NCBI RefSeq assembly: GCF_036384435.1
Contig: NZ_DASVMI010000005.1
Location: forward strand, 1-17,244
Direction of reading: 5' to 3'
Origin: GSA-30 sp036384435
Lineage (GTDB): Bacteria; Pseudomonadota; Gammaproteobacteria; Xanthomonadales; Rhodanobacteraceae
Length of the DNA: 17,244 nucleotides
Position numbers and translations under genes: made by a program. The notes under the pieces are model-generated. The model was not told where the DNA came from, did not search any database, and worked only from the letters and a program-made list of their open reading frames with translations. Below, piece after piece: positions 7,970 to 15,365 of the stretch. How positions within the stretch are numbered: the stretch's first letter is position 1; every line of letters begins with the position of its first letter.

Positions 7970-7975
7970 GTCGAT

Positions 7976-8626
7976 TCAGTCGACCAGCCCGGGTGCCGCG
8001 CAGGTATTGGGATGATCGGCCAGCGAGACGAAGCGCTTGGATGCGCCGTCATAGGCATCGACCTTGCCACTGGCAATGTCATAGACCCAGCCATGCAAGC
8101 TAAGCCTGCCCTGTTCCATGGCAAGTGCCACGCAGGGATGCGTGCGGATGTTTACAAGTTGGGCCACGACATTATCGTGCACCATGGCGCTGACACAGTC
8201 ACCTTCACAGGCATGGGTGTGCGCCCGGTTGATGGCCTTGGCGGTATCAGCGTAGCGCAGCCAGCGACGCACGGCGGGCATCGTGGTCAGGTCGGCCTCG
8301 GTGGCGATGGCCTTCATGGCGCCGCAGTCGGAGTGACCGCAGATCACCACGTCACTTACGCCTAGTGCTACCACGGCGAATTCGATCGAGGCCGAGACAC
8401 CGCCCGGCTCCGGGCCGTAGGGTGGCACGATATTGCCCGCGTTGCGGATCACGAACAATTCGCCCGGTTCGCACTGGGTAATCAGTTCCGGCACCACGCG
8501 GCTGTCGGAGCAGGCAATAAAAAGCGCTTGCGGGTTCTGGCCGGCTGCCAGTCGCCGGAATAGCGCCGAGCGCTCGGGAAAGGCATCGCGCTGGAACTTC
8601 TTCACGCCATCGACGAGATCTTGCAT
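7976..8626 (-). CDS. can: Beta-class carbonic anhydrase
   Basis: A 216-residue zinc enzyme converting carbon dioxide and water to bicarbonate. The zinc ligands are all present: C39 and D41 in ACSDSRV (with R43 forming the Asp-Arg pair), and H98 with C101 in GHSDCGA. The RNAGNIVPPYG segment is also typical. The frame is open upstream to 8803, but the ATG at 8626 is preceded by AGGAG at the right distance and gives the family length, so the longer frame is rejected. The gene stands alone, convergent with the peptide transporter. A cytoplasmic role in bicarbonate supply for carboxylases is the usual one for this class. The symbol is used in the family sense. Confidence 0.94.
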   Translation of the reverse strand: MQDLVDGVKKFQRDAFPERSALFRRLAAGQNPQALFIACSDSRVVPELITQCEPGELFVIRNAGNIVPPYGPEPGGVSASIEFAVVALGVSDVVICGHSDCGAMKAIATEADLTTMPAVRRWLRYADTAKAINRAHTHACEGDCVSAMVHDNVVAQLVNIRTHPCVALAMEQGRLSLHGWVYDIASGKVDAYDGASKRFVSLADHPNTCAAPGLVD

Positions 8627-8699
8627 GCGTTGCTCCTGGGGTGGGGTAGGCATTATCCCATCGAAGCAAGCCTGTCGCGCAGGGGCGAGGCCGAGTAAC

Positions 8700-8815
8700 G
8701 AGGGCGCAAGCCCGAATGCCTGGCGCCAGCTTCGGGCTTGAGACGGGCCATCCGCGAAATGAGGTCCTGCGAGGGCGGGCATCTGTGCGCCCTCGCGACT
8801 CATCCCTCGTCACGC
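8700..8815. repeat. REP-like element with two hairpins between carbonic anhydrase and MarR genes
   Basis: A perfect 10 bp inverted repeat pairs 8707-8716 with 8731-8740 around the palindromic centre CTGGCGCCAG. A second 9 bp stem pairs 8769-8777 with 8788-8796. The left end (8700-8715) and right part (8787-8815) both match the repeat at 5325-5380, in opposite orientations, so this is an inverted pair of one repeat type. The right end directly abuts the MarR stop codon and may also serve as its terminator. The rest of the 8627-8815 spacer shows no gene. Confidence 0.6.
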
Positions 8816-9268
8816 TCAGGGCGTACCCATCAGCTTGTCGAGGATCCGTCCCAGCCAGTGCTGTTCTTCCTCGTCCAGCCGGGCCAGCACCTCGCGTTCG
8901 CGGGCCCGCGCCATGGGGGCTACCTCGTCGTGTACCTTCCAGCCCTCCTCGGACAGGTCCAGCACCGAGCGGCGCTTGTCGCCATCGTGGGTGTCGCGAT
9001 TGACCCGGCCCGCTTCCACCAGGCGGGCCAGGGCGCGGCTGACGGCGACCTTGTCCATGGCCGTACGTTCGGCCACCTCGCGGGCGGAAAGGCCCTGGAA
9101 TCTTGCCAGCACGGCCATCACGCGCCACTCGGTCATGCTCAGGTCGTAGTGCTTCTGGTAATCGTCGGCGATGCCCTGGCTGATCGTATTGGACAGGATC
9201 GACAGCCGGTAAGGAAGAAACCGCTCCAGTTCCAGCGGTGCATGGTCGGGATGCTTGGGCTCGCGCAC
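8816..9268 (-). CDS. MarR-family transcriptional regulator
   Basis: About 150 residues with a winged helix-turn-helix: LSMTEWRVMAVLARF, then LSAREVAERTAMDKVAVSRALARL as the DNA-reading helices and HDGDKRRSVLDLSEEG as the wing. Flanking helices would form the MarR dimer. The gene is divergent from 4-hydroxyphenylpyruvate dioxygenase, and its 5' end abuts that gene's promoter, so control of tyrosine breakdown is a reasonable inference; the ligand is unknown. The start is uncertain. GTG at 9268 has AAGGA 11 bases upstream, while an in-frame TTG at 9298 would add ten residues but has no ribosome site and would lie just beside the hpd -10 box. I prefer GTG. Alternative: an unrelated stress regulator that is only a neighbour. 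Confidence 0.9.
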   Translation of the reverse strand: MREPKHPDHAPLELERFLPYRLSILSNTISQGIADDYQKHYDLSMTEWRVMAVLARFQGLSAREVAERTAMDKVAVSRALARLVEAGRVNRDTHDGDKRRSVLDLSEEGWKVHDEVAPMARAREREVLARLDEEEQHWLGRILDKLMGTP

Positions 9269-9282
9269 TGTTGCAGTGGTCC

Positions 9283-9311
9283 TTGCTAATGGTTTCAAAT
9301 GTAACTATAAC
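9283..9311 (+). promoter_or_regulatory. Promoter of the hpd gene, likely MarR-controlled
   Basis: TTGCTA (9283-9288) and TATAAC (9306-9311) are spaced by exactly 17 bases, matching the sigma-70 consensus at four and five of six positions. Transcription would start near 9318, leaving a leader of about 65 bases. On the opposite strand the -10 area reads GTTATAGTTACA, two near-identical six-base units that could be part of an operator. This AT-rich patch stands out in a GC-rich region. Confidence 0.6.
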
Positions 9312-9383
9312 GTACCGATTATCCGGATGGTCGCATGCTCCCCCGTGCCGGCCATCGTGCACCCGACCGAAGACGGAGATGTT

Positions 9384-10481
9384 ATGAGCGCGCAGCCCAA
9401 TCTTGGCATGCAAGTCACCACATTCGAGAATCCCATGGGGATCAACGGCTTCGAGTTCGTCGAATTTGCCGCTCCCGAAGGCCGTGGCGAAGAGCTGCAC
9501 CGGCTGTTCCGGGCCATGGGATTCACCGCGGTGCTCAAGCACCGAAACCGGCCCATCACCGTTTACCGCCAGGGCGACGTGAACCTGCTGGTCAACGAAG
9601 ACCCGCAGTCGTTCGCCGCTGAATTCGCCAAGGCCCATGGCCCTTGCGCCGCCGGTTTTGCCATTCGCTTTCGCAAGCCGTCCGGCGAAGTACGTGAGAC
9701 CGTGCTGGGTAACGGCGGCGAGTCGTTCGATGCGGCCCAGGGCGATACCCGCGCGGTTGATGCTCCCGTGGTCAAGGGCATTGGTGGTTGCATGCTCTAC
9801 CTGGTCGATCGCTATGGTGACAAGGGCAGCATCTACGAGGCCGACTACGAGCCGCTGCCGGGAGTCGACCAGAATCCGAAGGGTTTTGGCCTGACCTTCA
9901 TCGACCATCTCACGCACAATCTGTATTTCGGCAACATGCAGCAGTGGTCCGAGTACTACGAGCGCCTGTTCAACTTCCGCGAGATCCGCTACTTCGATAT
10001 CAAGGGTGTCAAGACCGGCCTGGTATCCAAGGCGATGACCGCACCCGATGGCATCGTGCGCATCCCGCTCAACGAATCGAACGATCCGAAGTCGCAGATC
10101 AACGAATATCTCGATGCATACAATGGCGAGGGCATCCAGCATATTGCCTTTTTTACCGACAACATCTACGACACGGTCGAGGCCATGCGTGAGCAGGGCG
10201 TGGCATTCCTCGATACGCCGGACACGTATTTCGATGTGATCGACATGCGCATTCCCGACCACGGCGAAGACGTGCCGCGCCTGGCGAAGAACAAGATCCT
10301 GATCGATGCCGATCCGGAGACCAAGCAGCGCAAGTTGTTGCAGATCTTCACGCAGAACAACATCGGCCCGATCTTCTTCGAGATCATCCAGCGCAAGGGC
10401 AACGAGGGCTTCGGCGAGGGCAACTTCACCGCCTTGTTCGAGTCGATCGAGCGCGACCAGATGAAGCGCGGCGTACTGTGA
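9384..10481 (+). CDS. hpd: 4-hydroxyphenylpyruvate dioxygenase
   Basis: A 365-residue non-haem iron enzyme that turns 4-hydroxyphenylpyruvate into homogentisate in tyrosine breakdown. The three iron ligands are in place: H175 in FIDHLTHN, H253 in GIQHIAFFTDN and E333 in PIFFEIIQRKG. The C-terminal GFGEGNFTALFESIERDQ stretch, which closes the active site, is intact. The N-terminal vicinal-oxygen-chelate domain begins with MGINGFEFVEFAAP. The frame is open to 9255, but the ATG at 9384 has GGAG seven bases upstream and gives the family length. It has its own promoter and is divergent from the MarR gene; the next steps of the pathway are encoded 570 bp downstream. Confidence 0.97.
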   Translation: MSAQPNLGMQVTTFENPMGINGFEFVEFAAPEGRGEELHRLFRAMGFTAVLKHRNRPITVYRQGDVNLLVNEDPQSFAAEFAKAHGPCAAGFAIRFRKPSGEVRETVLGNGGESFDAAQGDTRAVDAPVVKGIGGCMLYLVDRYGDKGSIYEADYEPLPGVDQNPKGFGLTFIDHLTHNLYFGNMQQWSEYYERLFNFREIRYFDIKGVKTGLVSKAMTAPDGIVRIPLNESNDPKSQINEYLDAYNGEGIQHIAFFTDNIYDTVEAMREQGVAFLDTPDTYFDVIDMRIPDHGEDVPRLAKNKILIDADPETKQRKLLQIFTQNNIGPIFFEIIQRKGNEGFGEGNFTALFESIERDQMKRGVL

Positions 10482-10486
10482 TCGGT

Positions 10487-10525
10487 TGGGACCGCCCGGT
10501 TGCCCCAAGGCATCGGGCGGTCCCA
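10487..10525. terminator. Hairpin between convergent hpd and small membrane protein genes
   Basis: A perfect 12 bp stem pairs 10487-10498 with 10514-10525, and a further four pairs (10501-10504 with 10509-10512) close the loop. It starts six bases after the hpd stop and ends nine bases before the stop of the opposing gene. There is no T-run on either side. Position and stability suggest a bidirectional terminator. Confidence 0.6.
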
Positions 10526-10534
10526 GGGTCGACA

Positions 10535-10930
10535 TCAGTGGGTCGGCAGCCCGTTCTTGAACACGGTGGCCATCATGGCGCCGAAAAGCAGGATGTACAG
10601 CACCAGAATGATGATCCCGACCAGGTACAACACGCCCTGGATGACGAAGTAGGTCTTCAGGCGGGCGAGGGATTCCTTCAGTGCCGCCGCGTCACCGCTG
10701 AGCTGGGCCCGTTCGATCGCATTGGACGATTGCATCAACAGCACGCCAATCCAGATCGGCAGCCAGGCGATGACGATGCCCACCAGGGTAAGTGCGGTCA
10801 GGGCGCCCTGGATGATGAACATGACGCCGACGAATTTCATCCAGCCCTTGCCGCTGGCCAGCGGTTGGGCAAGTTCGGCAACACTCGATCCGCCGTTTCC
10901 GAACGGCGGGGGATTAAACTGAGACGACAT
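10535..10930 (-). CDS. Small integral membrane protein of unknown function
   Basis: A 131-residue protein with a short polar N-terminus (SSQFNPPPFGNGG) and three or four hydrophobic helices. Two are closely spaced in FVGVMFIIQGALTALTLVGI followed by IAWLPIWIGVLLM. A charged loop (RAQLSGDAAALKESLARLK) follows, and then a long hydrophobic stretch of one or two helices in YFVIQGVLYLVGIIILVLYI. It resembles small Xanthomonadales membrane proteins of the DUF5362 kind, from memory. The ATG at 10930 is preceded by GGGGAG; an upstream ATG at 10945 would contain that ribosome site within its coding sequence, so it is rejected. It sits on the opposite strand between two tyrosine-breakdown genes, divergent from hmgA. 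No function is assigned. Confidence 0.8.
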   Translation of the reverse strand: MSSQFNPPPFGNGGSSVAELAQPLASGKGWMKFVGVMFIIQGALTALTLVGIVIAWLPIWIGVLLMQSSNAIERAQLSGDAAALKESLARLKTYFVIQGVLYLVGIIILVLYILLFGAMMATVFKNGLPTH

Positions 10931-11048
10931 GACTCTCCCCTTCATGCTTGATAGCGAAAACCGCCGTTTGGTGGCAGTCCGCCGAAAGTAGCAGCAAAGG
11001 GCGGGCTCGGCGAACAGGCGTGACGTGGCAAGGCAAAAGGAAATGGCG

Positions 11049-12350
11049 ATGAGCGAGCAGGCACGGTATCAATCGGGATTCGGCAACGAGTTCGCCACGG
11101 AGGCCGTCGCGGGTGTCCTGCCCGAAGGACAGAACTCGCCGCAGAAGGTCGCGTTCGGCTTGTATGCCGAGCAACTGACTGGCAGCGCCTTCACCGCGCC
11201 GCGGCACAGCAACCGGCGCAGTTGGCTCTATCGAATCCGGCCGGCGGCCATGCATCACCCGTTTACCGCCCTGGCGCATCCGCGATTCCACAATCGTTTC
11301 GACGAAGTCCCGGCCACGCCCAACCAGTTGCGTTGGGATCCATGGCCGATGCCGGCCGAGTCCACGGATTTTCTCGATGGGCTGGTGACCCTGGCCGGTA
11401 ACGGCAGCGCCGCCGAACAGGCTGGCTGCGGCATCCATGTCTACGTGGCCAACCGCTCGATGCAAGGCCGGTTCTTCTACGACGCCGATGGCGAATTGCT
11501 GGTCGTGCCGCAGCAGGGGCGCTTGCGCCTTGCCACCGAACTGGGCGTGCTGGAGGTCAAGCCGCTGGAGATCGCGGTCATTCCGCGTGGCGTGCGTTTC
11601 CGGGTAGAGCTGCTCGACGACACCGCACGCGGTTACGTGTGCGAAAACTTCGGGGCACTGCTGCGCCTGCCCGACCTGGGGCCGATCGGTGCCAACAGCA
11701 TGGCGCTGCCTCGTGATTTCCTCACGCCTCATGCATCCTACGAGGATGTCGAAGGCAAATTCGAACTGGTGGCCAAGTTCCAGGGCAATCTCTGGAGCGC
11801 GCGCATCGATCATTCACCGCTGGATGTGGTGGCCTGGCATGGCAACTACGCGCCATACAAATACGATCTGACGCGCTTCAACACGGTCGGTTCGATCAGT
11901 GTGGACCATCCCGATCCATCGATTTTTACGGTGCTCAGCTCGCCCAGTGATACGCCTGGCACCGCCAACATGGATTTCGTGATCTTTCCGCCTCGTTGGC
12001 TGGTGGCCGAGCACACCTTCCGGCCGCCGTATTTCCATCGCAACATCGCCAGTGAGTTCATGGGGCTGATCGAGGGCGTATACGACGCCAAGGCCGGCGG
12101 GTTCGCTCCCGGTGGCGCCAGCCTGCACAACTGCATGAGTGGGCATGGTCCTGACGAAAAAAGCTTCGAAAAGGCCTCGAATGCCGACGTAAGCCGGCCC
12201 GATCACCTGACCGGCACCATGGCTTTCATGTTCGAAACGCGCAAGGTGATCCACCCGACGCGCCAGGCCCTTGAGGCACCGCAATTGCAGGACAACTACT
12301 ACGAATGCTGGCAAGGTATCGCCAAGCACTTCAAGGCGCCTGGCGCATGA
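11049..12350 (+). CDS. hmgA: Homogentisate 1,2-dioxygenase
   Basis: A 433-residue iron dioxygenase that opens the homogentisate ring to maleylacetoacetate. The iron ligands are H330 and E336 in YFHRNIASEFMGLIEG and H366 in MSGHGPD, at a constant offset of five from human H335, E341 and H371. The N-terminus YQSGFGNEFATEA and the RSWLYRIRP segment are diagnostic. The ATG at 11049 is best placed relative to AGGA at 11038-11041 (seven bases); the ATG at 11043 is too close and the GTG at 11025 has no site. It is the first gene of a + strand operon, overlapping the lipoprotein gene by four bases, with fah following. Loss of this enzyme in bacteria leads to pyomelanin from accumulated homogentisate. 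Confidence 0.97.
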   Translation: MSEQARYQSGFGNEFATEAVAGVLPEGQNSPQKVAFGLYAEQLTGSAFTAPRHSNRRSWLYRIRPAAMHHPFTALAHPRFHNRFDEVPATPNQLRWDPWPMPAESTDFLDGLVTLAGNGSAAEQAGCGIHVYVANRSMQGRFFYDADGELLVVPQQGRLRLATELGVLEVKPLEIAVIPRGVRFRVELLDDTARGYVCENFGALLRLPDLGPIGANSMALPRDFLTPHASYEDVEGKFELVAKFQGNLWSARIDHSPLDVVAWHGNYAPYKYDLTRFNTVGSISVDHPDPSIFTVLSSPSDTPGTANMDFVIFPPRWLVAEHTFRPPYFHRNIASEFMGLIEGVYDAKAGGFAPGGASLHNCMSGHGPDEKSFEKASNADVSRPDHLTGTMAFMFETRKVIHPTRQALEAPQLQDNYYECWQGIAKHFKAPGA

Positions 12351-12988
12351 GCGGCGTAGCGCGACGCGTATTGCCATGGCTGTGCGCCATGGGCTTGAGT
12401 GCTTGTGGCAACCATGGCAATGCACCGGTAGAGCAGCCGGCGGTTACGTCGTCGACGGCGGCCTTGCAGCACGCGCAGGCGATCAAGGCTTCCGCTCCGG
12501 CAGCCGCGGTGTCGACAGCGACCACACCCAGGCCCGTCGATCCGCTGGCGCAGGCTGGTTTTGGTGGTTACGGCGACCTGCACTTTGGTATCAGCGAAGC
12601 TGATTTCCGCCGATCGTGGGGCGAGCTCAACGGGGGCAAGGCCGCACCCGGTTCGACGTGCAAGGTGCTGTATCCGATCTGGGTGAAGCGCACGCCGCGC
12701 GACATCAGCTTTTTGTTCGAAGACGACAAGTTTGCACGCTACGACGTCGCTAACGCCAAGGAAACCGCACCCGGTGGTGGCAAGGTTGGCATGAGTGAAA
12801 CGCAGATTCGCGCGCTCTATCCAAACCTGCAAAAATCGCCGCAGAAGTACGAAGAGGGCGCGTTTGACCTGCGCGTTCCTGGCGACGGGGGTAGCACGTT
12901 GCTGTTCGCGCTCGGCAAGGATGGCAAGGTCAGTGCGTGGCGCGTCGGTGTCGCGCCGCAGATCGATTACGTTGAAGGTTGTGGCTGA
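12347..12988 (+). CDS. Uncharacterised lipoprotein translationally coupled to hmgA
   Basis: A 213-residue protein starting in an ATGA overlap with the hmgA stop. The N-terminus is a lipoprotein signal: RR, a hydrophobic core and lipobox LSAC with lipidated C20. An Ala/Thr/Pro-rich linker follows to about residue 75, then a compact domain. The domain holds two similar helix segments, FGISEADFRRSWG and VGMSETQIRALYP, reminiscent of the repeat seen in BamE/SmpA-like folds, and beta segments such as DISFLFEDDKFARYDV. C105 and C212 could form a disulfide in the periplasm. I do not recognise a defined family with certainty. An in-frame ATG at 12305 inside hmgA would spoil the signal peptide, so 12347 is preferred. 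It lies 11 bases before fah, so it is co-transcribed with tyrosine-breakdown genes; a link to that pathway is unproven. Confidence 0.85.
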   Translation: MSGVARRVLPWLCAMGLSACGNHGNAPVEQPAVTSSTAALQHAQAIKASAPAAAVSTATTPRPVDPLAQAGFGGYGDLHFGISEADFRRSWGELNGGKAAPGSTCKVLYPIWVKRTPRDISFLFEDDKFARYDVANAKETAPGGGKVGMSETQIRALYPNLQKSPQKYEEGAFDLRVPGDGGSTLLFALGKDGKVSAWRVGVAPQIDYVEGCG

Positions 12989-12999
12989 GGAGCCCGCGC

Positions 13000-13983
13000 A
13001 TGAAACTGGCAAGTCTCAAGGAAGGTGGCCGTGACGGCACCCTGGTGGTCGTCAGCCGCGACCTGACCCGTGCCGTGCGCGCGACGGGTATCGCCATGAC
13101 GTTGCAGGCCGCGTTGGACGATTGGTCCAGCATCGCGCCGCGATTGAACGCGTTATCCGACGAGTTGCATGAGGGCCGGGCCGATGCGTCCTTCGCGCTG
13201 GACATGGCAGCATTGGCCGCGCCACTGCCGCGTGCCTACGAATTCGTCGACGGTAGCGCCTATCTGCCGCACGTCGAACGCGTACGTCGCGCGCGTGGTG
13301 CCGAGGTACCGGAAAGTTTCTACGTCGATCCCCTCATGTACCAGGCTACCAGTGCCGGATTCCTTGGGCCGCGCGATCCGGTGGTCGTTGGCAGCGAGGA
13401 CTATGGCATCGACCTGGAAGCCGAAGTCGTGGTGATCACCGATGACGTACCGATGGCGGCGACACCAGCACAGGCTGCCGCGCACATCCAGCTGGTCGGC
13501 CTGGTCAACGATGTTTCCCTGCGCGGATTGATTCCCGGGGAACTGGCCAAGGGTTTTGGCTTCCTGCAATCGAAGCCGCGCTCGGCGCTGTCGCCGGTAT
13601 TCGTCACGCCCGATGAGCTGGGTGATGCCTGGAAGGGTGAGAAACTGCACCTGCCCATGCGGACCTGGATCAACGAAGCATGGTTTGGCGAGGCCGAATG
13701 CGGTGTGGACATGCAGTTCGATTTCGGTCAACTGGTGGCGCATGCGGCAAAGACGCGTCCGTTGACGGCCGGCACCATCGTCGGTTCGGGCACCATTGCC
13801 AATGAAGACACCAGCAAGGGTGCCTCGTGCCTGGCCGAGCAGCGCACGGTCGAAACACTGCGCGATGGCGCGCCGCTGACTCCGTTCCTCAAGTTCGGTG
13901 ATCGCATCCGCATCGATGTCACCGATACCCAAGGTATTTCGATCTTTGGCGCGATCGAGCAGGACATCGTGCGCGGCGCGTGA
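13000..13983 (+). CDS. Fumarylacetoacetate hydrolase family protein (likely fumarylacetoacetase)
   Basis: A 327-residue protein of the FAH fold. The metal-binding acidic residues of the family are visible as E140 and E142 in DLEAEVVV and D171 in GLVNDVSLR. The segment from about 185 (GFGFLQSKPRSALSPVFVTP) and VGSGTIANEDTSKGASC are typical of the bacterial short form. Directly behind hmgA and the lipoprotein gene, it should hydrolyse fumarylacetoacetate to fumarate and acetoacetate. The context is strong support, since the family otherwise contains many hydrolases and decarboxylases. The ATG at 13000 has GAGGAG seven bases upstream; the frame extends to 12979 without a better site. Maleylacetoacetate isomerase, which should act before it, is not in the window. 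Confidence 0.92.
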   Translation: MKLASLKEGGRDGTLVVVSRDLTRAVRATGIAMTLQAALDDWSSIAPRLNALSDELHEGRADASFALDMAALAAPLPRAYEFVDGSAYLPHVERVRRARGAEVPESFYVDPLMYQATSAGFLGPRDPVVVGSEDYGIDLEAEVVVITDDVPMAATPAQAAAHIQLVGLVNDVSLRGLIPGELAKGFGFLQSKPRSALSPVFVTPDELGDAWKGEKLHLPMRTWINEAWFGEAECGVDMQFDFGQLVAHAAKTRPLTAGTIVGSGTIANEDTSKGASCLAEQRTVETLRDGAPLTPFLKFGDRIRIDVTDTQGISIFGAIEQDIVRGA

Positions 13984-14084
13984 ATGAATGCAGCCTTCCC
14001 GGTGAGCGGGGCTTAGGACGGCTTCCTTCGCAGCAGGGCGCCGTCCATGCCAAACTACCGCGTCATCTGCCGCGGAACCCGGGA

Positions 14085-15362
14085 ATGCAGCATCTGGAAA
14101 CGGCCAAGATCGCCATCATCGGCCTGGGTTATGTGGGCCTGCCGCTGGCCGTGGAGTTCGGTAAGCACTACGACACGACAGGTTTCGATATCCGCCGCGA
14201 ACGTGTAGAGGCCTTGCGCGGTGGTCATGACGGTACCCTGGAGGTCGAGGCCACGGAGCTGGCCGCGGCCTCGCGCCTGCGTTACACGCACGAACTGAGC
14301 GATATCGCCTCATGCACGGTGTTCATCGTCACCGTGCCCACTCCGATCGACAACGCCAAGCGCCCGGACCTCGGTCCGCTGACGGTCGCGAGCGAGAGCC
14401 TGGGCAAGGTGCTTAAGCGTGGCGACATCGTCGTCTACGAATCGACTGTATATCCAGGTTGCACGGAAGAGATCTGCGTGCCGATTCTTGAACGGGTATC
14501 GGGATTGCGTTTCAACGAGGATTTCCAGGTTGGCTACAGTCCCGAGCGCATCAACCCTGGCGACAGGCTGCATCGCGTCACCGCCATTCTCAAGGTCGTT
14601 TCCGGCTCCACGTCCGCCGCTGCCGATTTCCTTGTGGATCTGTACGGCAGCGTCATTCCGGCAGGCATCCATCGCACCAGCAGCATCAAGGTAGCCGAGG
14701 CAGCCAAGGTCATCGAGAACACCCAGCGCGACTTGAATATCGCCCTGATCAACGACCTGGCCATCCTGTTCAACCGGCTGGAGATCGACACGCTCGAAGT
14801 GCTGGAAGCGGCCGGCACCAAGTGGAATTTCCTGCCGTTCCGGCCGGGATTGGTCGGTGGCCATTGCATCAGCGTCGATCCGTATTACCTGACCCACAAG
14901 GCGCAGGAGGTCGGGCACCACCCCGATGTGATCCTGGCAGGCCGGCGTACCAATGACAGCATGGGCGCGCATATCGCCAGTGAGGTCATTCGCCTGATGC
15001 TGCATCGACGGATCAATCCGGTCCAGGCGCGCATTCTCGTGCTGGGCCTGGCCTTCAAGGAGAACTGTCCGGATCTGCGCAATACGCGGGTCATCGACAT
15101 CATCGAAGGGTTGCGTGACTACAATGCAAGCATCGACGTGCACGATCCATGGGTCGATCACGCCGAGGCGCTGCGCGTCTACGAGCTGCCGTTGATCGAT
15201 CTCCCCGAGCCAGGCAGTTACGACGCCATCATCATCGCTGTAGCGCATCGCCAGTTCGTGCAGATGGGCGCGCAGGGCATTCGTGCCCTGGGCAAATCCG
15301 AATCGGTTGTCTATGACGTCAAATACGTGCTGCCGCGCGAAGCCGTCGATGGGAGGCTGTAA
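14085..15362 (+). CDS. tviB: Nucleotide-sugar 6-dehydrogenase, TviB type (UDP-GlcNAc or UDP-glucose dehydrogenase)
   Basis: A 425-residue NAD-dependent four-electron dehydrogenase that oxidises C6 of a UDP-sugar to the uronate. The Rossmann motif GLGYVG is at 13-18. VYESTVYPGCTEE and GYSPERINPGD follow, then the central helix with AAKVIENTQRDLNIAL. The catalytic cysteine is C261 in GGHCISVDPYYL, and FKENCPDLRNTRV is in the C-terminal domain. The pattern and length match the TviB/WbpO branch (UDP-N-acetyl sugars), although UDP-glucose cannot be excluded. The frame is open back to a GTG at 13980, but the 35 extra residues look non-homologous; the ATG at 14085 gives the family start despite a weak ribosome site. 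A 7 bp stem (14016-14022 with 14040-14046) lies in the spacer after fah, so a separate transcript is possible. The symbol is by family. Confidence 0.88.
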   Translation: MQHLETAKIAIIGLGYVGLPLAVEFGKHYDTTGFDIRRERVEALRGGHDGTLEVEATELAAASRLRYTHELSDIASCTVFIVTVPTPIDNAKRPDLGPLTVASESLGKVLKRGDIVVYESTVYPGCTEEICVPILERVSGLRFNEDFQVGYSPERINPGDRLHRVTAILKVVSGSTSAAADFLVDLYGSVIPAGIHRTSSIKVAEAAKVIENTQRDLNIALINDLAILFNRLEIDTLEVLEAAGTKWNFLPFRPGLVGGHCISVDPYYLTHKAQEVGHHPDVILAGRRTNDSMGAHIASEVIRLMLHRRINPVQARILVLGLAFKENCPDLRNTRVIDIIEGLRDYNASIDVHDPWVDHAEALRVYELPLIDLPEPGSYDAIIIAVAHRQFVQMGAQGIRALGKSESVVYDVKYVLPREAVDGRL

Positions 15363-15365
15363 CTC

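Noticed and set aside
7048..8103. A 351-codon plus-strand frame overlapping the peptide transporter
   Set aside because: Out of frame with the transporter; it is Arg-rich and lacks the membrane helices that the true frame has.
8352..10535. A 727-codon open frame on the minus strand
   Set aside because: It runs antisense to hpd and across the MarR gene and part of the carbonic anhydrase gene. The translation has no recognisable domain and long reverse frames are expected in GC-rich DNA; the genes it shadows have complete catalytic motifs.
10946..11024. Promoter for hmgA (TTGATA at 10948-10953)
   Set aside because: No acceptable -10 box at 16-18 bases, so no promoter is claimed.
13980..14084. 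N-terminal extension of the TviB-type dehydrogenase to a GTG at 13980
   Set aside because: It would add 35 residues with no family character and overlap the fah stop; the ATG at 14085 gives exactly the usual length.
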